Source: Clostridia bacterium (GTDB lineage: Bacteria > Bacillota_A > Clostridia > UMGS1810). From it: DNA of 32,828 nucleotides. Location: positions 1 to 32,828 of the forward strand of contig JAFSBJ010000225.1 in the NCBI GenBank assembly GCA_017437345.1. The letters are read 5' to 3'. Numbering within the stretch: position 1 is the stretch's first letter; every line of letters starts with the position of its first letter. The translations under genes and the position numbers were made by a program. Shown piece after piece: positions 8,853-17,177 of this stretch. Below the pieces are notes generated by a model. It saw nothing but the letters and a program-made list of their open reading frames with translations, did no database searches and had not been told where the DNA came from.

Positions 8853-9296
8853 ATGTTAAAAAAAGTCTGTTTGTCAAATAGCTATGAGCAAACAAGAGAC
8901 ATAGCCTGTGAATTTGCCAAAATTCTTTCTCCGGGCGATGTTGTCACTTTAGATGGTGACCTTGGAGCAGGGAAAACAGCATTCACAGGTGGTCTTGCAA
9001 AAGGTCTCGGCATAGATACCCATGTCACAAGCCCCACATTCACTATAGTAAATGAATATCGTGGTGGCTCCCTTCCTCTATTCCATTTTGATGTCTACAG
9101 GTTAGATTCAATGGACGACCTCTACGACATCGGCTGGGAGGATTACCTGAGTCAAAGTGGCATTTGTGTTGTGGAATGGGCAGATATAGTCCGTGACGAA
9201 TTAAGCTTGCCATATTATGAAATCCGCATCACCAAAACGCCGGAAAACGAAGATGCACGACAAATCTCAATTGAGTATAAAGGTGAAACCCAATGA
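8853..9296 (+). CDS. tsaE: tRNA t6A37 biosynthesis ATPase TsaE
   Basis: TsaE is the ATPase that works with TsaB and TsaD in making N6-threonylcarbamoyladenosine at position 37 of ANN-decoding tRNAs. It has 147 residues. Walker A GDLGAGKT is at 35-42, followed by VTSPTFTIVNEY and HFDVYRLD, the family's conserved segments. It starts one base after the fhs stop with no strong ribosome binding site of its own, and overlaps tsaB by four bases, suggesting translational coupling on both sides. Confidence 0.95.
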   Translation: MLKKVCLSNSYEQTRDIACEFAKILSPGDVVTLDGDLGAGKTAFTGGLAKGLGIDTHVTSPTFTIVNEYRGGSLPLFHFDVYRLDSMDDLYDIGWEDYLSQSGICVVEWADIVRDELSLPYYEIRITKTPENEDARQISIEYKGETQ

Positions 9297-9988
9297 AAAT
9301 ATTAGCAATGGACACCTCCTCGGTCAACGCAACAGTTGCCGTGGGTGATGAAAATAAAATACTCGGTGAATACACAGTAGCAGGGGAAAGAGCTCATTCC
9401 CAGATTATAATGCCGATGCTGGAAGAGCTTCTTTCAAGATGCGGCATATCTCTTAAGGATATAGATGTTTTTGTTGTTGCCTTAGGCCCCGGATCGTTTA
9501 CAGGACTCCGCATAGGCTTAGCGGCAATGAAAACCTTTGCCTCAACCCTTGATAAAAAAATAATAGGCATTTCTTCTCTTGATGAAGTTGCTGCCAATTT
9601 CACCATGTCAGATAAATATATCTGCCCGATTTTTGATGCAAGACGAAGTGATGTGTATAATGCAGTATATAAAGATAATGAGAAAATAACTCACGACCGC
9701 ATCTGTCATATAGATACAGTTCTTAATGAAATGGCAGACAAAGAGGTTATCTTTGCAGGTGATGCTGTAGGTAAATACAAAGAAAAAATTCTTGGAGCAT
9801 CAAATCCAAACTGGAAAATTGCTCCCCTTCATCTTTCAACGCAAAGTGCATCCTCGCTGATATATGCAGCGCAAAAAAGAATACAAAATGAAGCTTATGA
9901 TAATGCAGATAACCTGCTTCCTATCTACATAAGACCTTCTCAGGCAGAAAGAGAATATATAGAAAAACACGGTGAAAATTCACTATAA
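9293..9988 (+). CDS. tsaB: tRNA t6A37 biosynthesis protein TsaB
   Basis: TsaB is the ASKHA-fold dimerisation partner of TsaD in t6A synthesis. It has 231 residues. The N-terminal MDTSSVNATVAV phosphate-loop segment and GPGSFTGLRIG (about 66-76) are diagnostic. It overlaps tsaE by four bases. In many Firmicutes rimI and tsaD follow. Here they do not, and rpiB comes next, so tsaD must lie elsewhere. Confidence 0.94.
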   Translation: MKILAMDTSSVNATVAVGDENKILGEYTVAGERAHSQIIMPMLEELLSRCGISLKDIDVFVVALGPGSFTGLRIGLAAMKTFASTLDKKIIGISSLDEVAANFTMSDKYICPIFDARRSDVYNAVYKDNEKITHDRICHIDTVLNEMADKEVIFAGDAVGKYKEKILGASNPNWKIAPLHLSTQSASSLIYAAQKRIQNEAYDNADNLLPIYIRPSQAEREYIEKHGENSL

Positions 9989-10004
9989 TACGGAGGTATA
10001 AAAA

Positions 10005-10439
10005 ATGATTTCAATAGGTTGCGACCACGGTGGCTTTCAGCTGAAAAATGTTATAATGGAGTATTTAACATCTATCGGTCAGGAATTTAAAGACTGCGGA
10101 TGCTTTGACGAAACATCGGTAGACTATCCTGATATTGCAAAAATAGTTTGCGAAGATGTTCAGTCAGGAAATGCAAAATGCGGCATACTTGTATGCGGCA
10201 CAGGCCTCGGAATGAATATGTGTGCCAATAAATATAAAGGAATAAGAGCCGCTCAATGCTCTGATACCTTCAGTGCTAAAATGACTCGTCAGCATAATAA
10301 TGCAAATGTGTTAACCTTAGGCGGCAGAGTTATCGGTCCTGAGCTTGCAAAAGAAATAGTAAACGAATTTTTAACAAATGAATTTCTTGGCGGACGCCAT
10401 GAAGTCAGAGTTAATAAAATGATGAATATACAAAAGTAA
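10005..10439 (+). CDS. rpiB: Ribose-5-phosphate isomerase B
   Basis: RpiB interconverts ribose 5-phosphate and ribulose 5-phosphate in the pentose phosphate pathway. It has 144 residues. GCDHGG (5-10), the catalytic cysteine C64 in CGTGLGMN and H97 in RQHNNAN are all present. The Shine-Dalgarno sequence is GGAGGT. It is followed 13 bases later by upp, consistent with ribose-phosphate supply for PRPP-using enzymes. The related LacAB galactose-6-phosphate isomerase family is less likely, because no tagatose-pathway gene is nearby. Confidence 0.93.
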   Translation: MISIGCDHGGFQLKNVIMEYLTSIGQEFKDCGCFDETSVDYPDIAKIVCEDVQSGNAKCGILVCGTGLGMNMCANKYKGIRAAQCSDTFSAKMTRQHNNANVLTLGGRVIGPELAKEIVNEFLTNEFLGGRHEVRVNKMMNIQK

Positions 10440-10452
10440 TGGGGGAGATATT

Positions 10453-11097
10453 ATGAAACACGAAACCTACAAAAATGTTACCATCATGGATCATCCACTT
10501 ATAATTCACAAAATTTCAAAAATGAGAGATGTTGCCACAAGCTCAAAGGAATTCAGAGAGTATGTAAACGAAATAGCCACCCTTATGGGCTATGAAGTAA
10601 CCCGCGACCTTCCTTTGATGGATGCAAAAATCCAGACACCCCTTGAAGTTGCTGATGCAAAGCTCATCGGCGGCAAAAAGCTTGCCATTGTTCCTATCTT
10701 AAGAGCAGGTCTTGGCATGGTTGATGGAATGCTCAGCCTTATGCCCAATGTAAGAGTTGGTCATATCGGTCTTTATAGAGACCACGAAACCCTTCAGCCT
10801 GTGGAATACTATTGCAAGCTTCCCGAAGATATTGAAAAGCGCGATGTAATCGTTGTAGATCCTATGCTTGCCACAGGTGTTTCATCAAAAGCTGCTATAG
10901 ATTTTATAAAAGCAAGAGGCGTAAAAAATATTAAATTTGTGTGCATTGTAGCTGCACCCGAAGGCATAAAAGCAATATGCGAAGCTCATCCTGATGTTGA
11001 TGTATATTGCGGAATTGTAGACCGTGAACTTAATGAACATGGCTATATTCTCCCCGGTCTTGGTGATGCAGGAGATAGAATATTCGGCACAAAATAA
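10453..11097 (+). CDS. upp: Uracil phosphoribosyltransferase
   Basis: This pyrimidine-salvage enzyme converts uracil and PRPP to UMP. Its 214 residues fit the bacterial family. The PRPP-binding loop DPMLATG is at 136-142, and RAGLGMVDG (84-92) and the C-terminal uracil-binding [13 protein letters not shown] are intact. GGGGGAG lies before the ATG. It sits between rpiB and a small membrane protein gene with short gaps, as part of the tyrS-metK run. Confidence 0.96.
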   Translation: MKHETYKNVTIMDHPLIIHKISKMRDVATSSKEFREYVNEIATLMGYEVTRDLPLMDAKIQTPLEVADAKLIGGKKLAIVPILRAGLGMVDGMLSLMPNVRVGHIGLYRDHETLQPVEYYCKLPEDIEKRDVIVVDPMLATGVSSKAAIDFIKARGVKNIKFVCIVAAPEGIKAICEAHPDVDVYCGIVDRELNEHGYILPGLGDAGDRIFGTK

Positions 11098-11108
11098 AGG
11101 AATAAATT

Positions 11109-11603
11109 ATGATAGAACTTATCGAAAGCTATTTTGCCGGAATAAATAAAGCTCTGGCAGTATTTATAGTGTCAATGATGCCTGTTGTAGAATTAAGAGG
11201 GGCAATTCCTTTTGGTGTGTCTCTTGGAATGGATTGGCGTGAGGTATATCTTATAAGTGTTATCGGAAATATCATTCCTGTTCCATTTATCATTCTTTTC
11301 TTCAGGCCCCTTATTGAATATTTTGAAAAAACAAAGCTGTTCGGCAAAATTGCATCGAAGCTGAGGCATAGAACCAATACAAAAATAGAAGGACTTAATA
11401 AATATAAAATTCTTGGTCTGTTTCTATTTGTAGCCATTCCCCTTCCGGGAACAGGTGCCTGGACAGGTGCCGCCATAGCCGGACTTCTGAAAATGAGAAT
11501 CAAGCATTCCTTTATACCCATATTTGCCGGGGTAATTGTTGCCGGAATACTAATGATGGGCATTTCCTATGGCTTTGGAGAATTAATATCACATTTCTTT
11601 TAA
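11109..11603 (+). CDS. COG2426-family small membrane protein (putative small multidrug export)
   Basis: This 164-residue integral membrane protein has three to four hydrophobic segments: about 15-30, 40-66, 96-122 and 135-160. The conserved features are MMPVVELRGAIPFGVSLG near the N-terminus and AIPLPGTGAWTGA in the middle. These match the family annotated as putative small multidrug export proteins (PF06695), whose real substrate is unknown. It starts 11 bases after upp and ends 19 bases before metK, so it is co-transcribed with them. I would not infer drug export from the name alone. Confidence 0.8.
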   Translation: MIELIESYFAGINKALAVFIVSMMPVVELRGAIPFGVSLGMDWREVYLISVIGNIIPVPFIILFFRPLIEYFEKTKLFGKIASKLRHRTNTKIEGLNKYKILGLFLFVAIPLPGTGAWTGAAIAGLLKMRIKHSFIPIFAGVIVAGILMMGISYGFGELISHFF

Positions 11604-11622
11604 ATAATTGGAGGATAAAACT

Positions 11623-12804
11623 ATGAGCAGAAAACTTTTTACATCAGAGTCTGTAACAGAAGGTCATCCAGACAAAATCTGCGACCAGATTTCCGATGCT
11701 GTTCTTGATGCAATACTTGAAAAAGACCCCACCGCCCGTGTTGCCTGCGAAACCACAGTGACCACAGGTATGATAATGATAATGGGTGAAATAACAACGA
11801 GTTGCTATGTGGATATTCCGAGTGTTGCGAGAAAAACCGTTGAAAACATAGGCTACGACAGAGCAAAATTCGGCTTCGACTGCCACACCTGCTCTGTTTT
11901 AACAAGCATAGACGAGCAGTCAGATGATATTGCTCTTGGTGTTAATAAATCCTATGAAGCAAAGAAAACCGAAACAAAAGAAGAAGATAATGGTGCAGGC
12001 GACCAGGGTATGATGTTTGGCTATGCCTGCGATGAAACACCGGAATTAATGCCTATGCCCATATCTCTTGCCCATAAACTCAGCATGCGTTTAACCGAGG
12101 TAAGAAAAAATGGCACCCTTGCCTATCTTCGTCCCGATGGCAAAACTCAGGTTACCGTTGAATATGAAGATGACAAACCGGTTAGAATCGACACAATTGT
12201 CGTATCATCTCAGCATGGTCCCGAGGTTTCTCAGGAGCAGATCAGAGAAGATATTATAAAGCATGTTGTTCTTCCCATAGTTCCCGAAAATCTTTTAGAT
12301 GATAAAACCAAATACTATATTAACCCCACAGGTCGCTTTGTAATCGGCGGACCTCAGGGTGATAGCGGTCTCACAGGAAGAAAAATCATCGTAGATACCT
12401 ACGGTGGCTATGCCCGTCATGGCGGCGGAGCTTTCTCAGGAAAAGATCCGACAAAAGTTGACCGTAGTGCAGCTTATGCAGCCCGCTATGTGGCAAAAAA
12501 TATTGTTAAAGCAGGACTTGCCAAAAAATGTGAGGTTCAGCTTGCCTATGCTATCGGTGTTAGCACACCTGTATCTATCCTTGTTGATACCTTCGGCACA
12601 GCAGTTATCCCCGAAGAAAGAATTATGGAAATCGTAGGTGAGGTATTTGATTTACGCCCTGCTGCTATAATCAAAAAACTTGATTTAAGAAGACCTATCT
12701 TCAGAAAAACAGCATCCTATGGTCATTTCGGCAGAGAGGATGCAGATTTTACCTGGGAAAAATGTGATATGGCAGATATCTTAAGAGAAAAAGCAGGTAT
12801 CTGA
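11623..12804 (+). CDS. metK: S-adenosylmethionine synthetase
   Basis: MetK makes SAM from methionine and ATP. From ATG 11623 it is 393 residues. An in-frame TTG at 11608 is rejected because it overlaps the Shine-Dalgarno TTGGAGGAT. Family signatures GHPDK (14-18), GAGDQG (124-129) and [19 protein letters not shown] are intact. No SAM riboswitch is present, since the gap to the upstream gene is only 19 bases. Several downstream products use SAM (the radical SAM protein, RsmB, RlmN). Confidence 0.97.
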   Translation: MSRKLFTSESVTEGHPDKICDQISDAVLDAILEKDPTARVACETTVTTGMIMIMGEITTSCYVDIPSVARKTVENIGYDRAKFGFDCHTCSVLTSIDEQSDDIALGVNKSYEAKKTETKEEDNGAGDQGMMFGYACDETPELMPMPISLAHKLSMRLTEVRKNGTLAYLRPDGKTQVTVEYEDDKPVRIDTIVVSSQHGPEVSQEQIREDIIKHVVLPIVPENLLDDKTKYYINPTGRFVIGGPQGDSGLTGRKIIVDTYGGYARHGGGAFSGKDPTKVDRSAAYAARYVAKNIVKAGLAKKCEVQLAYAIGVSTPVSILVDTFGTAVIPEERIMEIVGEVFDLRPAAIIKKLDLRRPIFRKTASYGHFGREDADFTWEKCDMADILREKAGI

Positions 12805-12824
12805 ATCAGATAAACAAAAATAAG

Positions 12825-12852
12825 CCTCTTCGCATATTATAATGCGGAGAGG
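12825..12852 (+). promoter_or_regulatory. Hairpin between metK and the mini-glycosyltransferase, covering the ribosome binding site
   Basis: CCTCTTCGCAT (12825-12835) pairs with ATGCGGAGAGG (12842-12852) as an 11-bp stem with one U-G pair. The 3' arm contains the Shine-Dalgarno AGAGG of the gene starting at 12861. It is followed by TGTTGTTT, a poor T-run, so it may be a weak terminator or attenuator, a translation-masking hairpin, or both. Confidence 0.55.
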
Positions 12853-12860
12853 TGTTGTTT

Positions 12861-13205
12861 ATGACGGATGTTTTAATAAAAACTTTCATAACATTTTTTT
12901 CAATCTACGGATTTTGTCAGCTTGTAAAGGATATAGTTTTCCATTTCACTTTTGGAAAAAATGAAATAAAATCAACAGTAGTCGTAAAGGTTTGTAATGC
13001 TGAGGAAAGTCTTGAATCAGCTGTTCGTATGATAGTGTGGAAATGTCTTGCTTTTTCAAAAGGGCATAGTATTCCGGATATTCTCATTGTAGATATGGGT
13101 TCCACCGATTCAACAATCGAAATTGCCAAAAAGCTTTGTAAAGACTATAGCTTCGTATCCTGCACAACCAAAGAAATCTATGAAAAATTCAGAAAAAAGG
13201 AATGA
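12861..13205 (+). CDS. Short membrane-anchored glycosyltransferase-2-like protein, function unknown
   Basis: This is a 114-residue protein from ATG 12861. An in-frame GTG at 12852 lies inside the ribosome binding site and is rejected. Residues about 5-28 are hydrophobic and look like one membrane anchor. After that, STVVVKVCNAEESLES and then DILIVDMGSTDST resemble the first two strands of a GT-A family 2 glycosyltransferase, where the usual motif is VDDGSTD. Here it is VDMGSTD, keeping one of the two acidic residues. The protein ends before any acceptor domain or catalytic base, so it is probably not an active transferase by itself. It could be a degenerate or minimal GT fold or a binding protein. 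It ends 4 bases before the radical SAM gene. Confidence 0.6.
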   Translation: MTDVLIKTFITFFSIYGFCQLVKDIVFHFTFGKNEIKSTVVVKVCNAEESLESAVRMIVWKCLAFSKGHSIPDILIVDMGSTDSTIEIAKKLCKDYSFVSCTTKEIYEKFRKKE

Positions 13206-13209
13206 CACT

Positions 13210-14154
13210 ATGCGTTATCTTTCATATTCCGACTATCTAAAAAGTAAATACGGAGAAAAGGTATATAAAATCCCTGTAAATCTTGATATCACATGTCCCA
13301 ACCGTGACGGTACCTGCGGTCGCGGTGGGTGCATATTCTGCGGTGAAGAGGGGGCAGCCTTTGAGAATCTTCCTACCTCACTTCCCGTCAAAGAACAAAT
13401 CAGGCAGAATATTGATTTTATCGGCAAAAAATATCATGCCGAAAAATACATAATATATTTTCAGAATTATTCAAATACCTATCTTCCTTTTGAAAGCTTT
13501 AAAAATATGATAGAAGATTCCGTCTTTGAAAATGTATGTGCAGTATATATCTCCACCCGTCCCGATTGCATAAAGGATGAATATATGGCATATCTCAAAG
13601 ACTTTTCCAATCGCACAGGCTACGATATATGCATAGAACTCGGCCTCCAGACGGTAAACTACAAAACCCTTCTAAAAATAAACAGAGGCCATAGCCTTGC
13701 TGAATTTATAGATGCAGTAAACACCATTAAAAAATATGATTTTGCTATATGTACTCATCTCATATTGAATCTTCCATGGGATGATATGACAGATGTCATA
13801 GAAGCGGCAAAATTTGTGTCCGCTTTGAAGATTGATCAGGTAAAGCTTCATTGTCTTTATATTCTCAAAGACACTCCATTGGCCCGTATGTATGAAAACG
13901 AAGAATTTTCAATGGGCTCTCATTACGAATATGTTGAAAGGGTAGTAAATTTTATCCGCTATCTTTCTCCCGACATTGTAATTCAGCGTCTTATAGGCAG
14001 AGCATCCGAAGAAAGAAGCCTTTTTTGCAACTATGGAATGAGCTGGTGGAAAATAAAAGATAATATCGAAGCTCAGCTTGATTTTCTCGATGCCCGTCAG
14101 GGTGATAAGTGTACCTATCTTGGCGGCTGTGCATTAAATAAAAAAGGTTTTTAA
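13210..14154 (+). CDS. TIGR01212-family radical SAM protein (YtqA-like)
   Basis: The protein has 314 residues from ATG 13210, chosen because AAAAAAGGA lies 9 bases upstream. Longer in-frame extensions would overlap the previous gene. The N-terminal cysteine cluster CPNRDGTCGRGGCIFC is the family's [4Fe-4S] site, with an unusual spacing compared with the common CX3CX2C. GLQTVNYKTLLKINRGH and HLILNLPWD are further family motifs. The B. subtilis relative is YtqA. The substrate was long unassigned and I do not claim one. It follows metK in the same run, and MetK supplies its cofactor SAM. Confidence 0.88.
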   Translation: MRYLSYSDYLKSKYGEKVYKIPVNLDITCPNRDGTCGRGGCIFCGEEGAAFENLPTSLPVKEQIRQNIDFIGKKYHAEKYIIYFQNYSNTYLPFESFKNMIEDSVFENVCAVYISTRPDCIKDEYMAYLKDFSNRTGYDICIELGLQTVNYKTLLKINRGHSLAEFIDAVNTIKKYDFAICTHLILNLPWDDMTDVIEAAKFVSALKIDQVKLHCLYILKDTPLARMYENEEFSMGSHYEYVERVVNFIRYLSPDIVIQRLIGRASEERSLFCNYGMSWWKIKDNIEAQLDFLDARQGDKCTYLGGCALNKKGF

Positions 14155-14184
14155 AAGAATAATTTAATTTAGGGAAGTGTGTTA

Positions 14185-14913
14185 ATGGACACGATAAGAA
14201 TTAATTCCGATAAGGTAAAAATAATAGCTCATAGAGGTCTTAGTGGTCTTGAAAGAGAAAATACCTGTGCTGCTTTTGTTGCAGCAGGAAACAGAAGTTA
14301 TTTCGGCATAGAAACCGATATTCATCTAACCAAAGACGGAAAGTTTGTTGTAATTCATGATGCCACAACTAAAAGGGTTTCACTAGATGAATATAACATC
14401 AATGTGGAAGAAAATGATTATTCTGAGGCTAAAAAAATTATCCTTCCCGATTTAGATGGAACCACTGATAGATCTGACATCAGAATCCCGCTTCTCAAAG
14501 AATACATTATGATATGCAAAAAATATGAAAAAGTATGTGTTATTGAATTAAAAAACCGTTTTGAAATAAATGATATAGAAAGAATGATAGACGAAATAAA
14601 AGAGCTTGATTATATCAAAAATGTTATTTTTATTTCAGCTGTTTTTGAAAATTGTGTTTGTTTGCGAAATCTTCTTCCAAAAAATGATGTCCAATATGTC
14701 ACATCAGAAGAAATCACAAAAGAGCTGATAGAAAAACTATTTAAAAACAATCTTAACCTTGACATATCCTATAAACGCCTTAATAAAGAAATTATAAAGC
14801 TTCTTCATTTAAATGACATTAAGGTAAACTGCTGGACATGTAATGATAAAAACATTGCCGAAAAGCTTGTTTCCTTTGGTGTTGATTTTATAACCACAAA
14901 TATCTTGGAATAG
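14185..14913 (+). CDS. Glycerophosphodiester phosphodiesterase family protein
   Basis: The protein has 242 residues from ATG 14185, with AGGGAAG 7 bases upstream. It adopts the GDPD TIM barrel: H16-R17 (IAHRG), E43 and D45 (GIETDIHLTKDG) and H58 (VVIHDAT) are the metal and catalytic residues. The C-terminal VNCWTCND and FITTN strand is also typical. No signal peptide is seen, so it is predicted to be cytoplasmic and to hydrolyse glycerophosphodiesters to glycerol 3-phosphate and an alcohol. It is the last gene before a strong terminator. Confidence 0.9.
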   Translation: MDTIRINSDKVKIIAHRGLSGLERENTCAAFVAAGNRSYFGIETDIHLTKDGKFVVIHDATTKRVSLDEYNINVEENDYSEAKKIILPDLDGTTDRSDIRIPLLKEYIMICKKYEKVCVIELKNRFEINDIERMIDEIKELDYIKNVIFISAVFENCVCLRNLLPKNDVQYVTSEEITKELIEKLFKNNLNLDISYKRLNKEIIKLLHLNDIKVNCWTCNDKNIAEKLVSFGVDFITTNILE

Positions 14914-14935
14914 GTTTTATTCCTTATATGGTATT

Positions 14936-14972
14936 AAATTCGCAAAAACCCTTGTGTTTTTGCGAATTTTTT
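14936..14972 (+). terminator. Strong rho-independent terminator
   Basis: A perfect 14-bp stem (AAATTCGCAAAAAC with GTTTTTGCGAATTT, loop CCTTGT) is followed by a short T-run. It ends the tyrS-to-glycerophosphodiesterase run. Its right side merges with the promoter of the next operon. Confidence 0.92.
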
Positions 14973-14980
14973 GTTATAAT
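14952..14980 (+). promoter_or_regulatory. Promoter of the yicC operon, overlapping the terminator
   Basis: TATAAT at 14975-14980 is perfect. Seventeen bases upstream is TTGTGT (14952-14957), a 3-of-6 match that lies in the loop and right arm of the terminator. The leader would be about 30 bases, ending in GCAGGAGA. Confidence 0.5.
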
Positions 14981-15016
14981 AAAATGAAAAAATATTTTTG
15001 TGCAGGAGATATAAAA

Positions 15017-15895
15017 ATGATAAAAAGTATGACAGGCTACGGCAGCGCCGAAGCATTATATGAAAAGTACAAAATAACAGTTGAAGTCAAATCCGTAAAC
15101 AACCGCTATCTCGACACAAATGTGAGATTCTATAAGCAGTATTCCTTTATCGAGGAAACAGCCAGAGAATGTATTGCAAAGTTTTTAAGTCGTGGTAAGG
15201 TTGATATGTTTATCCAGATTGAACCCGTTGGCGTTGATGAAATAAAAGTAACACTCAACGAAGGAGTTGCCCTTGGCTTTAAGGATGCTGTAGAAAAGCT
15301 TTCGCAGGTAACGGGTATTCCCAATAATGCTTCAATCTCATCATATTTTCATTTCCCTGATATGTTTACTATCGAAAAAGAGGAAAAAGATAAGGAGCAG
15401 ATTATAAATGATGCCCGGAAGGTTATCGAAGAAGCACTTGTCGATCTTGGCGCCAATAGACAGCGCGAAGGTGAAAGATTAAAAGAATTCTTTGATTCTT
15501 CAATTTCAAATATCAAAGAAATTCTCTCGGTTATAAAAGAGAGATCTCCTGCAACTGTTGACGAATACAAACAGCGAATGAAAGAAAGAATAGAAGAAAT
15601 CCTTTCAGGTGTTGAGGTTGACGAAACCCGCCTCTTAACAGAAGTTGGCATATTTGCTGATAAGGTAAATATCACCGAAGAAATAATCCGTTTTGAAAGC
15701 CATCTTAAGGAATATGCTCATCTTCTTTCAAGCGATGTTCCTGTTGGCAGAAAGCTTGATTTTATCATTCAGGAATTAAATCGTGAATCCAATACCATGG
15801 GTTCAAAATGCAACGACTATATAATAAGTAAGTCGGTTGTTGATTTAAAATCTGAAATAGAAAAACTTCGTGAACAGGTGCAAAACATAGAATAA
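15017..15895 (+). CDS. YicC/YloC-family endoribonuclease
   Basis: The protein has 292 residues from ATG 15017, preceded by GCAGGAGA. The N-terminal MIKSMTGYGSA and VEVKSVNNRYLD, and the C-terminal REVNTMGSK-type segment (here RESNTMGSKCNDYIISKSVVDLK), are the family hallmarks. YicC proteins have been described as RNA-cleaving enzymes that affect stability of specific RNAs. It is the first gene of the conserved Firmicutes yicC-remA-gmk-rpoZ block. Confidence 0.93.
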   Translation: MIKSMTGYGSAEALYEKYKITVEVKSVNNRYLDTNVRFYKQYSFIEETARECIAKFLSRGKVDMFIQIEPVGVDEIKVTLNEGVALGFKDAVEKLSQVTGIPNNASISSYFHFPDMFTIEKEEKDKEQIINDARKVIEEALVDLGANRQREGERLKEFFDSSISNIKEILSVIKERSPATVDEYKQRMKERIEEILSGVEVDETRLLTEVGIFADKVNITEEIIRFESHLKEYAHLLSSDVPVGRKLDFIIQELNRESNTMGSKCNDYIISKSVVDLKSEIEKLREQVQNIE

Positions 15896-15909
15896 TTTGA
15901 GGTGATAGA

Positions 15910-16182
15910 ATGAAGCTCACAAACATCGGCTTTGGCAACATTGTCTCTTCCGACAGGATAATTGCTGTTATAAGCCCCGAATCAGCTCCTGTTAAAAGAA
16001 TAATAACAGAAGCCAGAGAAAAAGGCCTTTTAATAGATGCCACCTATGGCAGAAAAACAAAATCCGTAATAATATGTGATAGCGAGCATATAATTTTATC
16101 CGGCATTGTAACCGAAGTAATTGTTTCAAGGCTTGGAAAGAATCAATTGCTCACTCCTGAGGAGGATAGAATAGATGACTGA
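15910..16182 (+). CDS. remA: RemA-like regulatory protein (DUF370)
   Basis: This 90-residue protein has the RemA core: [17 protein letters not shown], then [10 protein letters not shown] and [22 protein letters not shown]. In B. subtilis RemA is a DNA-binding activator of extracellular matrix genes. In Clostridia the role is less clear. It lies between yicC and gmk as in many Firmicutes and overlaps gmk by eight bases. GAGGTGAT precedes the ATG. Confidence 0.93.
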   Translation: MKLTNIGFGNIVSSDRIIAVISPESAPVKRIITEAREKGLLIDATYGRKTKSVIICDSEHIILSGIVTEVIVSRLGKNQLLTPEEDRIDD

Positions 16183-16786
16183 TAAAGGCTCTCTTATTGT
16201 GCTGTCCGGTCCCTCAGGCACCGGCAAAGGCACTCTTCTTAGTGAATTCAAAAAATGCTTTGGTAGTGAAAAAGTTGTGTATTCAGTTTCCGACACAACC
16301 CGCAGTCCCCGTCCTGGAGAAATCCCTGATGTAAGCTATCACTACATAACCAACGAAGAATTTGACAGAAAAAAAGCAGAAGGCGGATATCTTGAATTTG
16401 CAGGTTATTGCGAAAACCAATATGGCACCCCGAAAAAATTTGCTATGGACAATCTTGAAAATGGAGTTGATGTTATCCTTGAAATAGAAACCGTCGGTGC
16501 CAGAAAGGTTAAGGCAAATTATCCCGATGCGGTAATGGTTTTTGTTCTTCCTCCATCTCTTGATGAGTTAAAAAGACGCCTCATAGGCAGAGGCACAGAG
16601 AGTATGGGCGTTATAGAAAAACGCTTTGAAGCTGCAAAAGAAGAATTAAAGCTAGCTCCGCTTTATGACTATGTTATCGTTAATGATGACATCACAAAAG
16701 CAACAGAAAAATTCAATTCAATAATTATGGCTGAAAGGCTTAAAACAAAAAATAATAAAAAAATAATTATAGAGGTGTGTGAATAA
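16175..16786 (+). CDS. gmk: Guanylate kinase
   Basis: Gmk phosphorylates GMP to GDP with ATP. It has 203 residues. The P-loop SGPSGTGKG is at 11-19, followed by [11 protein letters not shown] and the GMP-binding YHYIT and the E-x-Y-G region (YCENQYGTP). It starts inside the end of remA with GAGGA upstream, and its stop shares one base with the rpoZ start (TAATG). Confidence 0.97.
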   Translation: MTDKGSLIVLSGPSGTGKGTLLSEFKKCFGSEKVVYSVSDTTRSPRPGEIPDVSYHYITNEEFDRKKAEGGYLEFAGYCENQYGTPKKFAMDNLENGVDVILEIETVGARKVKANYPDAVMVFVLPPSLDELKRRLIGRGTESMGVIEKRFEAAKEELKLAPLYDYVIVNDDITKATEKFNSIIMAERLKTKNNKKIIIEVCE

Positions 16787-17073
16787 TGATTTATCCAGCA
16801 ATTAACGACATTATGAAAGCAAAAAACATAACAAGTAAGTATACTCTTGTTGTTGCAACAGCAAAAAGAGCCCGCGAAATTAATCAGTCAAAAGTAACCT
16901 TTACCGAATGTAAATCCGATAAAGCAGTTACAGTTGCCCTTCACGAAATCTATGAAAATAAAGTAAATTTCAGAACAGCAGAAAAAAGAAAAATGTCAGA
17001 AGATGAATCAATAATGAATCATATTCTTGAAGAAGAACTTTCTTTTGTAGCTGCAGAAGAAACAGAAGAATAA
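16786..17073 (+). CDS. rpoZ: RNA polymerase omega subunit
   Basis: The omega subunit helps assemble and stabilise RNA polymerase by chaperoning beta-prime. It has 95 residues. [10 protein letters not shown] and SKYTLVVATAKRAREI are the conserved omega helix segments. The tail (52-95) is longer and acidic compared with the 67-residue B. subtilis protein. In B. subtilis coaBC follows. Here the next gene is priA directly, so coaBC is missing from this position. Confidence 0.94.
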   Translation: MIYPAINDIMKAKNITSKYTLVVATAKRAREINQSKVTFTECKSDKAVTVALHEIYENKVNFRTAEKRKMSEDESIMNHILEEELSFVAAEETEE

Positions 17074-17101
17074 TTAATTGTCAGAAAAAGAGGTGTGTCG
17101 T

Positions 17102-17177
17102 GTGATAGCAAAAAATAATATTAAATAAATATTCTCACGCCACCGACAACCTCTACGACTATAGTGTTCCTTCTTCC
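17102..17177 (+). other. priA: Out-of-frame 5' end of priA (apparent one-base frameshift)
   Basis: AAGAGGTG (17088-17095) is followed by GTG ATA GCA AAA at 17102, a normal-looking start that runs into TAA at 17127 after eight codons. If one A of the A6 run at 17110-17115 is skipped, the frame continues as MIAKIILNKYSHATDNLYDY and SVPSS straight into the ATG at 17178. Those residues match the start of the PriA 3'-end-binding domain; B. subtilis PriA has a similar strand, then D-x-x-x-DY-x-x-P. The upstream part of the main frame has TAG at 17106 and no ATG, GTG or TTG before 17178. Confidence 0.8.

Noticed and set aside
11129..11563. Minus-strand open frame of 144 codons opposite the COG2426 membrane protein gene
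   Set aside because: It lies wholly inside a conserved gene on the plus strand, lacks a ribosome binding site and encodes nothing recognisable.
11604..11622. SAM riboswitch ahead of metK
   Set aside because: Only 19 bases separate metK from the upstream gene, which is far too short for any SAM riboswitch class.
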